Shown here piece after piece: positions 34,335 to 42,879 of a stretch of 64,000 nucleotides of DNA. Under the pieces are notes generated by a model, which saw nothing but the letters and a program-made list of their open reading frames with translations, was not told where the DNA came from and made no database searches. The translations under genes and the position numbers were made by a program. The stretch is from Saccharothrix espanaensis DSM 44229. GTDB lineage: Bacteria; Actinomycetota; Actinomycetes; Mycobacteriales; Pseudonocardiaceae. Within the stretch, counting starts at the first letter, position 1. Each line of letters starts with the position of its first letter. The DNA lies in assembly GCF_000328705.1 (NCBI RefSeq), contig NC_019673.1:4030001-4094000 (forward strand), read 5' to 3'.

Positions 34335-35564
34335 ATGACGACGTCTCCGACCCGTTCGGAGCCTCCAGTGCGCTCGACGTGGACAGCGGTGTTCTGCTGG
34401 CTGACCGTCCTGCTGGAGGGCTACGACCTGGTGGCCTTCGCGGCCACCATCCCGACCCTGCTCAAGTCCGGGCACCTCGGGTTCACCCCGGCCGGCGCGA
34501 CGCTGGTGGCGACCGTGTCGCTGGTCGGCGTCGCGATCGGCGCGGCCGGGCTGAGCCCGCTGACCGACCGGTTCGGCCGCCGCCGGCTGCTGATCGGCTC
34601 GGTCCTGCTGTTCTCGCTGTTCACGCTCGTGATCCCCCTGTCCACGAGCGTGGCGATGTTCGCGGTGCTGCGGTTCCTGGCGGGACTGGGTCTGGGCGCG
34701 TGCATGCCGATCGCGCTGACCGTGATGGCGGAGAACCTCCCGGCCCGCCGCCGGGCGAGCGCCAGCACCGTGACGATGACCGGCTACCACGTCGGCGCGG
34801 TGCTGATGTCGGTGCTGGCCCTGGCCGCCGGCGACGACTGGCACCTGCTGTTCTACGGCGGCGGGGTCGCGGGCCTGCTGGTGGTGCCGCTGATGTGGTG
34901 GCGGCTGCCGGAGTCCGCCGCGTTCCTGGCCGCCCGCGACAAGCCCGACCGGCTCTCGCCGCGCGACCTGCTCGGCCCGAGGTACCGGCGGACCAGCATC
35001 GCGGTCTGGGTGGGCTCGTTCATGGGCCTGCTGCTGGTCTACGGCCTCAACACCTGGCTGCCGCAGCTCATGCGCACGGCCGGCTACCCGATCTCGACCG
35101 CGATCACCCTGCTGCTGGTGCTCAACGTCGGCGCGGTGCTCGGCCTGCTGGCCGCGGGGCTGATCGCCGACCGGTACGGGATCAAGCCGATCGCGGTGAT
35201 CTGGTTCGGCGCGGCGGCGGTGCTGCTCGCGGCGCTCACCCTGCGCGTGGACAGCGCCCTGCTGCTCAACCTGGTGGTGCTGCTGACCGGCGTGTTCGTG
35301 TTCTCCGCGCAGGTGCTGATCTACGGGTACGTGTCGCAGGCGTTCCCGGCGGAGGCCCGGGGCACCGCGTTGGGCTTCACCTCGGCGGTGGGCCGGATCG
35401 GGTCGATCCTGGGCCCGTTCGTGACCGGGGCGCTGGTCACGGCCGGCGTCGCCGACCCGTGGGGGTTCTGGTTCTTCGCGGTGGTGGCGGTGCTCGGGCT
35501 GACCTCGGTGCTCGCGCTGGCCCGCGACCCGTCCCCGGCCACCCCGGCCGTGCCTCGTCGGTGA
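34335..35564 (+). CDS. MFS aromatic acid:H+ symporter (AAHS family)
   Basis: 409 residues with 12 predicted membrane spans. The N-terminal LLEGYDLVAFAATIP is the conserved Asp-bearing helix 1 of the AAHS family (PcaK/BenK/MhpT). DRFGRRRLLIGSVL is the loop 2-3 MFS signature, and DRYGIKPIAV the loop 8-9 repeat. It would import an aromatic acid with protons. ATG at 34335 follows GGAAGGAG and lies 36 bases after mdlC, so both are one transcript. The substrate is probably benzoylformate or mandelate-like. Confidence 0.92.
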   Translation: MTTSPTRSEPPVRSTWTAVFCWLTVLLEGYDLVAFAATIPTLLKSGHLGFTPAGATLVATVSLVGVAIGAAGLSPLTDRFGRRRLLIGSVLLFSLFTLVIPLSTSVAMFAVLRFLAGLGLGACMPIALTVMAENLPARRRASASTVTMTGYHVGAVLMSVLALAAGDDWHLLFYGGGVAGLLVVPLMWWRLPESAAFLAARDKPDRLSPRDLLGPRYRRTSIAVWVGSFMGLLLVYGLNTWLPQLMRTAGYPISTAITLLLVLNVGAVLGLLAAGLIADRYGIKPIAVIWFGAAAVLLAALTLRVDSALLLNLVVLLTGVFVFSAQVLIYGYVSQAFPAEARGTALGFTSAVGRIGSILGPFVTGALVTAGVADPWGFWFFAVVAVLGLTSVLALARDPSPATPAVPRR

Positions 35565-35990
35565 ACCGGCCGGCGTACTCGTCGGTCGGCGGGATCCCGG
35601 TGATCACGCCGACCGGCGCCCGGACGGCCGGTACCTGTTCCGGCACGTGCTCGCGGGCGTCCAGGCGCGGGCCGGGGAGCGGGTCGCGCACGCCGCCGAC
35701 GCCGAGGCCGACGCCGAGCTGCGGCAGATCGTGCTGGTAAGACCGTGCCGGCCGTGCTCGGCCGGCACGACTGGCGCGCGCTCGACGAGGGTCCTCCGCC
35801 CGGCACCGCTGCCACCCTGGCCGCGCTCACGCCCACGATCGAATCGCCGCGCGGCTGACCGTCCGACGAACGGACGGGCCTGTCCGGATGTCCGTATTGC
35901 GCCGCAGGCACGTTTCGGGCCGTCCGGGGAGCCGGTAGCGTGCGGAGACGCCGCCGCATAGCGCGACCTCCTCCCTGTTTAGGAGCGCAC
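35565..35990. other. Intergenic region with possible unrecognised gene remnant
   Basis: After the transporter stop, plus-strand frames with normal codon bias continue (SVGGIPVITPTGAR, then in another frame LFRHVLAGVQARAG and AELRQIVLV). They are broken by frameshifts and have no start. This looks like debris of a gene I cannot name. The last 50 bases hold the TTTAGGAG ribosome site of the M28 peptidase. Confidence 0.4.
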
Positions 35991-36878
35991 ATGCGAATCG
36001 CCAAGATCTTCGGCACGGCCGCGGCCGTCGCCGCCCTGGTCGGAGCGGGGCTCGCCGCACCGTCCTCGGCCGCGCCCGCCACCCTGGCCGCACCGCCCCA
36101 GATCCCGGCCGACGCCGTCCAGGTCCACCTCCAGCAGTTCCAGTCCATCGGGACCGCCAACGGCGGCAACCGGGCGCACGGCCGGCCCGGCTACCGGGCG
36201 TCGGCGGACTACGTGAAGGGCAAGCTGGACGCGGCCGGGTTCACCACCACCCTGCAGTCCTTCACGCACAACGGGGCCACCGGCTGGAACGTGATCGCCG
36301 ACTGGCCGCAGGGCGACGCCAACCAGGTCGTCTTCCTCGGCGCCCACCTCGACTCGGTCGCCGCCGGGCCGGGCCTCAACGACAACGCCTCCGGCTCGGC
36401 CGCCGTGCTGGAGACCGCCCTCACCCTGGCCCGCACCAAGCCCACCGTGCAGAAGCGGTTGCGCTTCGGCTGGTGGGGCGCGGAGGAGCTCGGGCTCATC
36501 GGCTCGAAGTACTACGCCTCCCGGCTGCCCGCCGCCGAGCGCACCCGGATCAAGACCTACCTGAACTTCGACATGGTCGGTGCGAAGAACACCACCACGT
36601 GGGGCGTCTACACCGACAACGCCGCCCTGCGCCAGCAGTTCGACGCGCACTTCCGGGCCAAGGGCATCCCGACCCGCGGGGTGAACATCGCCGGGCGCAG
36701 CGACCACGCGTCGTTCGCCGGGATCGGCGTCCCCGTCTCGGGCATCACCAGCGGCAACGACCCGTGCTACCACCAGCGCTGCGACACCATCACCAACGTG
36801 ACCGCGGGCGTCGTGGCGACCGGCGCCACCGCCGCCGCGGACCTGGCCTGGAACCTGGCCGGAGCCGCCCGGCGGTGA
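35991..36878 (+). CDS. Secreted M28 aminopeptidase (aminopeptidase S-like)
   Basis: 295 residues. The signal peptide (MRIAKIFGTAAAVAALVG) is probably cleaved after an Ala-rich AXA site near residue 28. The two-zinc site is complete: His119 (GAHLDS), Asp131 (LNDNASG), Glu165/Glu166 (GAEELG), Asp194 (NFDMVG) and His261 (CYHQRCDT). Flanking cysteines 259 and 264 form the family's disulfide. It should release N-terminal, mostly hydrophobic, residues from peptides outside the cell. TTTAGGAGCGCAC precedes ATG. A terminator follows at 36885. Confidence 0.93.
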   Translation: MRIAKIFGTAAAVAALVGAGLAAPSSAAPATLAAPPQIPADAVQVHLQQFQSIGTANGGNRAHGRPGYRASADYVKGKLDAAGFTTTLQSFTHNGATGWNVIADWPQGDANQVVFLGAHLDSVAAGPGLNDNASGSAAVLETALTLARTKPTVQKRLRFGWWGAEELGLIGSKYYASRLPAAERTRIKTYLNFDMVGAKNTTTWGVYTDNAALRQQFDAHFRAKGIPTRGVNIAGRSDHASFAGIGVPVSGITSGNDPCYHQRCDTITNVTAGVVATGATAAADLAWNLAGAARR

Positions 36879-36884
36879 CCGACC

Positions 36885-36917
36885 CGTCGTGGCCGGGGCC
36901 CCGCTCCGGCCACGACG
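36885..36917 (+). terminator. Terminator after the M28 peptidase
   Basis: Perfect 12-base arms (CGTCGTGGCCGG at 36885 and its complement at 36906-36917) with a 9-base loop, starting 7 bases after the stop codon. Confidence 0.75.
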
Positions 36918-36972
36918 CCGCGCCCGGACCCGGAGGTGGCGCGGTCGCCGACCGCGCGGTTACCGTGCGAAG

Positions 36973-37512
36973 GTGATCATCTGGCTCAACGGCGGGTTCG
37001 CGGCGGGCAAGACGACGCTGGCCCGGGAACTGCACCGGCGGCTGCCGGGCTCGCTCGTGTACGACCCCGAGGACGTCGGCATCATGCTGTGGAAGTGGAT
37101 GCCGCCCAACGACGACTTCCAGGACCTGCCGAGCTGGCGGGAACTGGTCGTCGCCACGGCGCTGTCGCTGCGCAGGCACCACGCGGACCCGCTCATCGTG
37201 CCGATGTCGCTGGTCCGCGACGCCTACCGGGCGGAGATCCTCGGCGGCCTGGCCGACGCGGGCGAGGACGTCCTGCACGTCTTCCTGGAGGCGGACGCCG
37301 ACGTGCTGCGCGAGCGGCTCGCCACCCGCCCGCCGCTCCCCGCCGACCCGGCGTCCGGCCAGTCGGCGCTCGACTGGGCCCTGAGCCGGCTGGACCCGGC
37401 CGCCGCCGACCGTCAACCGGACGGGACGGTCGTGCTGCGCTCGGACCGGCTCACCCCGGCCGAACTGGCCGACGAGGTGCTGGCCGCCTTCGAGTCGGCG
37501 GGTTCGCGGTAG
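36973..37512 (+). CDS. P-loop NTPase, TmrB-like
   Basis: 179 residues. The N-terminus IIWLNGGFAAGKTTLARELH contains a Walker A motif (residues 7-14), followed by the VYDPEDVGIML segment and a VFLEADADVLRERLATR lid region. This is the layout of TmrB, the tunicamycin resistance ATP-binding protein, and of related nucleoside-type kinases. Small-molecule phosphorylation or binding is likely. Tunicamycin is not implied by sequence alone. GTG at 36973 has only a weak GCGAAG ribosome site, and the gene starts 56 bases after the M28 terminator. Confidence 0.78.
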   Translation: MIIWLNGGFAAGKTTLARELHRRLPGSLVYDPEDVGIMLWKWMPPNDDFQDLPSWRELVVATALSLRRHHADPLIVPMSLVRDAYRAEILGGLADAGEDVLHVFLEADADVLRERLATRPPLPADPASGQSALDWALSRLDPAAADRQPDGTVVLRSDRLTPAELADEVLAAFESAGSR

Positions 37513-37580
37513 GGGTCGCCGGCCAAGGCGGCTGGCGAGCGGTCCGGACGGCCACGCGCGGACCGCGCGAGCAGGGTCGG

Positions 37581-38828
37581 CTACGGCAGGCGCGGCTCGT
37601 GCAGCCACGCGTGGAAGAACGGCTCCAGCGGCGCGACGCTGTGCCACTGCGCCAGCGCCACGAAGTCGGCCGTCGTCGCGGTGGCGTGCCGGTGGTTGCG
37701 GCTCCAGTCGCGCAGCACGGTGAAGAACGCCTGGTCGCCCAGCCGGGTGCGCAGCGCGTGCAACGTGAGCGCGCCGCGCTTGTACACCCGGTCGTCGAAC
37801 AGGTTCGCCACGCCCGGGTCGCCGATCCGCAGGTCTTGCGGCAGCCGGGCGAGCCGGGCGTGCGCGCGTTCGGCGTGCACGGCCGCCGAGGGACCGCCGG
37901 AGTTCTCCGACCACAGCCACTCCGCGTAGCAGGCGAACCCCTCGTTGAGCCAGATGTCCTTCCAGTCCGCCAGGCCGACGCTGTTGCCGAACCACTGGTG
38001 CGCCAGCTCGTGCGCGACGAGCCGCTCGAACCCGCGCCGCCCGTCGACGTGGTTCGCGCCGAACACCGACAGGCCCTGCGCCTCGATCGGCACCTCCAGC
38101 TCGTCGTCGGTCACCACCACGTGGTACTCGCGGAACGGGTACGGCCCGAACAGCTCCTCGAACAACGCCACCATCTGCGGCTGGCGGCCGAAGTCGTGCG
38201 CCGCCGCCCGCCGCAGCCGCGCGGGCACCAGGACGTGCTGGCCCAGCGCCAGCGGCAGCCGCTCGTACTGGCCGATCTGCACCGACGCCAGGTAGGCCGC
38301 CATCGGCTCGGCCTGCTCGTACACCCACGTCGTGGTGCTGCTGCCGGTGCGGCCGTCGACCAGCACGCCGTTGGCCACCGCCGTGTACGGCGACGCGGTG
38401 GTCACCGAGATCCGGTAGGTCGCCTTGTCCCGCACCAGGTCGTTGCACGGGAACCAGGACGGCGCGCCGATCGGCTGGCCGGCCACCAGCGCGCCGTCGG
38501 CCAGCTGCTCCCAGCCCAGGTCGCCCCAGTGCCGGGTGCGGACCGGCTGCGGCAGGCCCGAGTAGCGCACCTCGACCACGCTGCGCCCACGGCCCCGGTG
38601 CCGCAGCCGCAGCTTGCCGTCGCCGTGGGTGTAGCGCGCGGGCTTGCCGTCCACCAGGACCTTGCCGATGGCGAACCGGCCGAGGTCCAGCGTGATCGGG
38701 CCCTCAGTGTGCACCCACAGCCGGGCGCGCCCGGCCAGCCGCCCGGTCAGCGGCTTGTAGTCCAGCTCCAGGTCGTAGTGCTCGACCCGGCAGGCCGGGT
38801 CCCCGTGCTGCGCGAGCGGACCGGTCAT
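37581..38828 (-). CDS. M1-family metallopeptidase, probable poly-amino-acid degrading enzyme (Pld-like)
   Basis: 415 residues, a short M1 enzyme without the C-terminal helical domain. The zinc site is HELAHQWFG (His273, Glu274, His277) with Glu296 in WLNEGFACYAEW. The GxMEN substrate loop is replaced by EAQGLSVFG. The ATG overlaps the Pls stop by four bases (ATGA), so it is translationally coupled to the poly-amino-acid synthetase. From recollection, Streptomyces albulus encodes a membrane-linked M1-type epsilon-poly-lysine hydrolase (PldII) serving for self-protection. That is the most likely role here. There is no signal peptide in the chosen reading, so location is uncertain. Confidence 0.85.
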   Translation of the reverse strand: MTGPLAQHGDPACRVEHYDLELDYKPLTGRLAGRARLWVHTEGPITLDLGRFAIGKVLVDGKPARYTHGDGKLRLRHRGRGRSVVEVRYSGLPQPVRTRHWGDLGWEQLADGALVAGQPIGAPSWFPCNDLVRDKATYRISVTTASPYTAVANGVLVDGRTGSSTTTWVYEQAEPMAAYLASVQIGQYERLPLALGQHVLVPARLRRAAAHDFGRQPQMVALFEELFGPYPFREYHVVVTDDELEVPIEAQGLSVFGANHVDGRRGFERLVAHELAHQWFGNSVGLADWKDIWLNEGFACYAEWLWSENSGGPSAAVHAERAHARLARLPQDLRIGDPGVANLFDDRVYKRGALTLHALRTRLGDQAFFTVLRDWSRNHRHATATTADFVALAQWHSVAPLEPFFHAWLHEPRLP

Positions 38829-41800
38829 CGCCACGCGGAGATCGGGTTGCCCAGCCACCGGCTGCCCGCCGGCACCTCCTCGCCGCGCATCACCAGCGAG
38901 GCGGGCCCCACCGTCGTGTGCGCGCCGACCGTCGCGCCGGGCAGCACGATCCCGTGCGGTCCGAGCGTCGAGCCCGCCGCCAACGTCACCTGGTCCATGC
39001 GCAGGATCCGATCATGGAACAGGTGGGTCTGCACCACGCACCCCCGGTTCACCGTCGCGCCGTCGCCCAACCGGACCAGGTCGGCCTCCGGGAACCAGTA
39101 CGACTCGACCCACGCGCCGCGCCCGATCCGGGCGCCCAGCGCCCGCAGCCACAGCGGCATCAGCGGCGACCCGCCGGCCGAGCCGACCAGCCACGGCACG
39201 GCCAGGACCTCGACGAAGGTGTCCGCGAGCTCGTTGCGCCAGACGAACGCGCTCCACAGCGGGTACTCCCGCCGCCGGAACCGCCCGATCAGCAGCCACT
39301 TGGCCACCAGCGCCACCGCGCCCGCGGTCAGCCCGGCGGCCAGCAGCACCACGCCGGCCAGCAGCGGCGCGAACGCGCCCAGCTCGCGCAGCGCGAACAG
39401 CACCAGCACGACCAGTGCCACGTGGCACATCACCGGCACGACCCGGCACAGCTCGACCAGCGCCCGCGCCACGACCAGCCGCTTGGGCGGGTCGAACGTG
39501 CGGCTCTGGTCGCCGTCGGCGACCGCGCGCGGCAGCTTCATCGGCGGCATCCCGAGGTAGGAGCTGCCCGCCTTGGCCCGCTTCGGGGTGGCCGAGAGCA
39601 CGCCGACCAGGCCCCGGTTGGGCACCGAGCGGCCGGGCGCGGTCATCCCGGAGTTGCCCAGGAACGCCCGCTTGCCGACCCGCGCCTCGGCGATCCGCAG
39701 CCAGCCGCCGCCCAGCTCGTAGGAGCCGACCATGGTGTCGTCGGCGAGGAACGCGCCGTCGCCGATTCGGGTCATCTTCGGCAGCGCCAGCACGGTCGAG
39801 GCCTCCACGCCCCGGCCGACCCGCATGCCGAGCAGCCGCAGCCACACCGGCGTGAACAGGCTGGCGTACAACGGGAACAGCGCCACCCGGGCCATGTTCA
39901 TCAGCCGCTCGGTGGTCCACGCCTGCCACGCGACCCGGCTGTGCACCGGGTACACGCCCGCCCGCAGCCCGATCCCGAGCAGCCGCACGGACACCAGCAC
40001 GAGCAGCGCGTACGCGCCCAGCCACGCCACCGTCGCCAGTGGCACGGCGATCAGCGCGGAGCCCAACGTCAGCGGGCCCTGCGCGAACGGGCCGCGCACC
40101 ACCAGCAGCAGCGCGGGCAGCGCGGCCACGGCGGGCAGCAGGCCCAGCGCGAAGGTCGTCGCGCCGTAGACGTTCTTCCACCACAGCGAGCGCGGCGGGC
40201 GGGTGCGCAGCCGGGACGCCTTGCCGGAGCGCTGCGCGGGCACCCCGGACCAGCGCTGGCCGGTCGGCACCGAGCCGGCCACGCCGGAACCGGGCGCGAC
40301 CTCGGCCCGCTTGCCGATCCGGGCGCCGGGGAACAGCGTGCTGCGCGCGCCGACCGTGGCCCCCGCGCCGACCCGGATGCGGCCGATCCGCACCAGGTCG
40401 CCGTCCACCCACGTGCCGGACAGGTCGACCTCGGGTTCGATCGCGCTGCCCCGGCCGAGCTTGAGCAGCCCGGTGACCGGCGGCATCGAGTGCAGGTCGA
40501 CGTCCGGACCGATCTTGGCGCCCAGCGCGCGGGCGTAGTGCGTGATCCAGGAGCCGGCCAGGTTCGTCGCGCCGGTGTGCTCGGCGAGCTTCTCGGCGGT
40601 CCACAGCCGCAGGTGCACGCCCCCGCCGCGCGGGTACGCGCCCGGCTTGACGCCGCGCAGCAGCAGGCGCGCGCCGCCGGCCGCGAGGGCGACCTTGCCG
40701 GGCGGGCTGATGAACAGCAGCCACCCGGCCGCGACCAGCCACCAGGAGACCGACAGCAGGCCGAGCACGTTGCCGATCGCGGCGAGCGCGACCGTCCACC
40801 GCAGACCGGCGACGGTCATCAGCGGCACGGTCAGCAGCGCCTGCACGAGCGTCGCGCGGCGCGGTGTCGGCGTGACCTCGCGGACCGGAGCTTCGTGCGC
40901 GGCCAGCTCGTCGAGCCGCACGGCGAACGCGCGCAGCGTCGGGTGCTGGTAGACGTCGCTGACCGAGACCTCGGCGTACTTGGTGCGCACCAACGACATC
41001 AGCTGCGCGGCGGCCAGGCTGCCGCCGCCGCTGGCGAAGAAGTCCGCGTCGGAGCGGGAGACCCGCGAGCCGATCACCTCGGCCCACTGCTCGGCCAGCC
41101 ACGCCTCGGTGCCCTGCAGGTGGCTCTCCGCCTCGGTGTCGAGCGCGGGCAGCGGCCACGGCAGGGCGTTGCGGTCGACCTTGCCGGAGGTCCGGGTCGG
41201 CAGCGTGTCGACCACGGCGATCAGCGGCACCAGGGCGGCGGGCAGCGCGGCCCGCAGCCGGGACACCGCGTCGGCGTGGTCGAAGTCGTCGCCGGCGACC
41301 AGGTAGCCGACCAGGATCTGGTTGCCGCCCTTGGTGGTCCGCACGGCCGCCGCCGCGCCGGCCACGCCGGGCAGGGCCTGTAGCGCCGCGTCGACCTCGC
41401 CCAGCTCGATCCGCCGGCCGCCGAGCTTGATCTGCTCGTCGGCGCGGCCCAGGAACAGCAGGCCCTCGGGCTCGGCCTTGACCAGGTCGCCGCTGCGGTA
41501 GGCGCGGGTCCAGCCCAGCGCCTCCAGCGGGGCGAACTTCTCGGCGTCCTTGGCCGGGTCGAGGTAGCGGGCCAGGCCGACGCCGCCGATCACCAGCTCG
41601 CCGGTGCCGCCCATCGGCACCACCCGGCCCTCGCCGTCGACCACGGCCAGTTCCCAGCCGTCCAGCGGGAGCCCGATGCGCACCGGGCCGACGCCGGTCA
41701 GCGGCGCGGCGCAGGCGACCACCGTGGCCTCGGTGGGGCCGTAGGTGTTCCACACCTCGCGGCCGTCGACGGCGAGCCGCTCGGCCAGTTCCGGCGGGCA

Positions 41801-42622
41801 CGCCTCGCCGCCGAAGATCAGCAGCCGCACGTCGTCGAGCGCCTCGACCGGCCACAGCGCGGCCAGCGTAGGCACCGTGGACACGACGGTGATCTCCTGC
41901 TCCACCAGCCACGGCCCGAGGTCCATGCCGGTGCGCACCAGCGAGCGCGGGGCGGGCACCAGGCACGCGCCGTTGCGCCACGCCAGCCACATCTCCTCGC
42001 AGGACGCGTCGAACGCGACGGACAGGCCCGCGAGCACGCGGTCGTCCGGGCTGATCGGGTCGTCGGCGAGGAACAGGCGCGCCTCGGCGTCGACGAACGC
42101 GGCGGCCGAGCGGTGCGAGACCGCGACGCCCTTGGGCCTGCCGGTCGAGCCGGAGGTGAAGATGATCCAGGCGTCGTCGTCCGGGCCGGGGGTGCCGACC
42201 ATGCCCAGCGGGGTGGAACGCGGCACGATCGTGCGGCCCTCGGTCAGCACCGCGCAGGCGTCGGCCTCGCCGAACACGAGGTCGGCGCGCTCGTCCGGGT
42301 CTTCGGCGTCGACCGGCACGTAGGCCGCGCCGGCGGCGAGCACCGCGAGGATCGAGACGTAGAGGTCGACCGTGCCGGACGGGACGCGGATGCCGACCCG
42401 GTCGCCGACGCCGATGCCGCGGCCCGCGAGTTCGCGGCGCGTGCCGTCGACCTCGGCCAGGAGTTCGCGGTAGGTCAGGCAAACCGTGCCGTCGTCGATC
42501 GCGGGCGCGTCCGGGTGGCGGCGCGCGGTGTCGGCGACGACGTCGAGCAGGGTGCGCTCCGGCGTGGCGGCGCGGGCGCGGAACAGCGCGGGTGCGAGGG
42601 TGGAGTCGGGGGCAATGGTCAC
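38825..42622 (-). CDS. pls: Pls/PosA-family poly-amino-acid synthetase (epsilon-poly-lysine synthetase-like)
   Basis: 1265 residues. Residues 1-490 are an NRPS adenylation domain (FTSGSTGRPKG at 155-165, K481 in TSGKVDR). Residues 500-570 are a carrier domain with Ser535 in SGGGSL for the phosphopantetheine arm. The rest has about six membrane spans interleaved with three LbH-like soluble repeats that stand in for condensation domains, the hallmark of Pls. My reading of the ten specificity residues (205, 206, 209, 248, 269, 271, 293, 301, 302, 481) is DAESIGTVVK, close to the lysine code DAESIGSVCK that I recall. The product is probably epsilon-poly-L-lysine or a similar basic polymer, made at the membrane. 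GTG at 42622 has no ribosome site but overlaps a leader's stop. Confidence 0.9.
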   Translation of the reverse strand: MTIAPDSTLAPALFRARAATPERTLLDVVADTARRHPDAPAIDDGTVCLTYRELLAEVDGTRRELAGRGIGVGDRVGIRVPSGTVDLYVSILAVLAAGAAYVPVDAEDPDERADLVFGEADACAVLTEGRTIVPRSTPLGMVGTPGPDDDAWIIFTSGSTGRPKGVAVSHRSAAAFVDAEARLFLADDPISPDDRVLAGLSVAFDASCEEMWLAWRNGACLVPAPRSLVRTGMDLGPWLVEQEITVVSTVPTLAALWPVEALDDVRLLIFGGEACPPELAERLAVDGREVWNTYGPTEATVVACAAPLTGVGPVRIGLPLDGWELAVVDGEGRVVPMGGTGELVIGGVGLARYLDPAKDAEKFAPLEALGWTRAYRSGDLVKAEPEGLLFLGRADEQIKLGGRRIELGEVDAALQALPGVAGAAAAVRTTKGGNQILVGYLVAGDDFDHADAVSRLRAALPAALVPLIAVVDTLPTRTSGKVDRNALPWPLPALDTEAESHLQGTEAWLAEQWAEVIGSRVSRSDADFFASGGGSLAAAQLMSLVRTKYAEVSVSDVYQHPTLRAFAVRLDELAAHEAPVREVTPTPRRATLVQALLTVPLMTVAGLRWTVALAAIGNVLGLLSVSWWLVAAGWLLFISPPGKVALAAGGARLLLRGVKPGAYPRGGGVHLRLWTAEKLAEHTGATNLAGSWITHYARALGAKIGPDVDLHSMPPVTGLLKLGRGSAIEPEVDLSGTWVDGDLVRIGRIRVGAGATVGARSTLFPGARIGKRAEVAPGSGVAGSVPTGQRWSGVPAQRSGKASRLRTRPPRSLWWKNVYGATTFALGLLPAVAALPALLLVVRGPFAQGPLTLGSALIAVPLATVAWLGAYALLVLVSVRLLGIGLRAGVYPVHSRVAWQAWTTERLMNMARVALFPLYASLFTPVWLRLLGMRVGRGVEASTVLALPKMTRIGDGAFLADDTMVGSYELGGGWLRIAEARVGKRAFLGNSGMTAPGRSVPNRGLVGVLSATPKRAKAGSSYLGMPPMKLPRAVADGDQSRTFDPPKRLVVARALVELCRVVPVMCHVALVVLVLFALRELGAFAPLLAGVVLLAAGLTAGAVALVAKWLLIGRFRRREYPLWSAFVWRNELADTFVEVLAVPWLVGSAGGSPLMPLWLRALGARIGRGAWVESYWFPEADLVRLGDGATVNRGCVVQTHLFHDRILRMDQVTLAAGSTLGPHGIVLPGATVGAHTTVGPASLVMRGEEVPAGSRWLGNPISAWR

Positions 42623-42651
42623 CGGCGGGCACCGGGTGAAGGCTGGCGCAC
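42619..42651 (-). CDS. Ten-residue leader frame coupled to pls
   Basis: GTG at 42651 lies four bases after GGAGGAC and opens a frame encoding VRQPSPGARR. Its TGA (42619-42621) overlaps the GTG start of pls. Because pls has no ribosome site of its own, translation of this short frame probably delivers ribosomes to pls. The two Arg codons before the stop could make it sensitive to arginine charging (speculative). Confidence 0.5.
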   Translation of the reverse strand: MRQPSPGARR

Positions 42652-42820
42652 TTTCGTCCTCCGAAAGGTGGGGGAGCTGCTCCGCTTTCGGTGCTACACC
42701 GGCCAAGCAGCCTCGGCGATCGCGTGCCGCGAAATCGCCGAAGTGCCACTTTACCTGGGGTTCCGTGCTGTGCCGTGTGATCGACACGCGAAGTGGGAGG
42801 ACTCACAGGGGGTAACGCGG

Positions 42821-42855
42821 TTGACTTCCGAACAGGTGCCATGTTCGATCGAACA
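42821..42855 (+). promoter_or_regulatory. Promoter and repeated CGAACA operator between pls and the LLM oxidoreductase
   Basis: TTGACT (42821) is a good -35 element, with TTCGAT 17 bases on as a possible -10. Three half-sites lie across them: CGAACA (42829), TGTTCG (42842) and CGAACA (42850). The last two form the perfect palindrome TGTTCGATCGAACA. A repressor bound there would block the promoter of the rightward gene and could also affect divergent pls. Confidence 0.55.
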
Positions 42856-42879
42856 AGACGACTGATTGGAGCGCGTCGG

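Noticed and set aside
32688-34844. 718-codon minus-strand frame opposite mdlC
   Set aside because: Antisense shadow. Mdl catalytic motifs and a ribosome site are on the plus strand.
38918-41383. 821-codon plus-strand frame opposite pls
   Set aside because: Antisense shadow of low complexity (Arg, Gln, His, Pro). pls is unambiguous on the minus strand.
42829-42855. LexA (SOS) box between pls and the LLM gene
   Set aside because: The Gram-positive LexA box is CGAAC-N4-GTTCG. Here the facing half-sites are 7 bases apart and the close pair is in reversed order (TGTTCG-AT-CGAACA).
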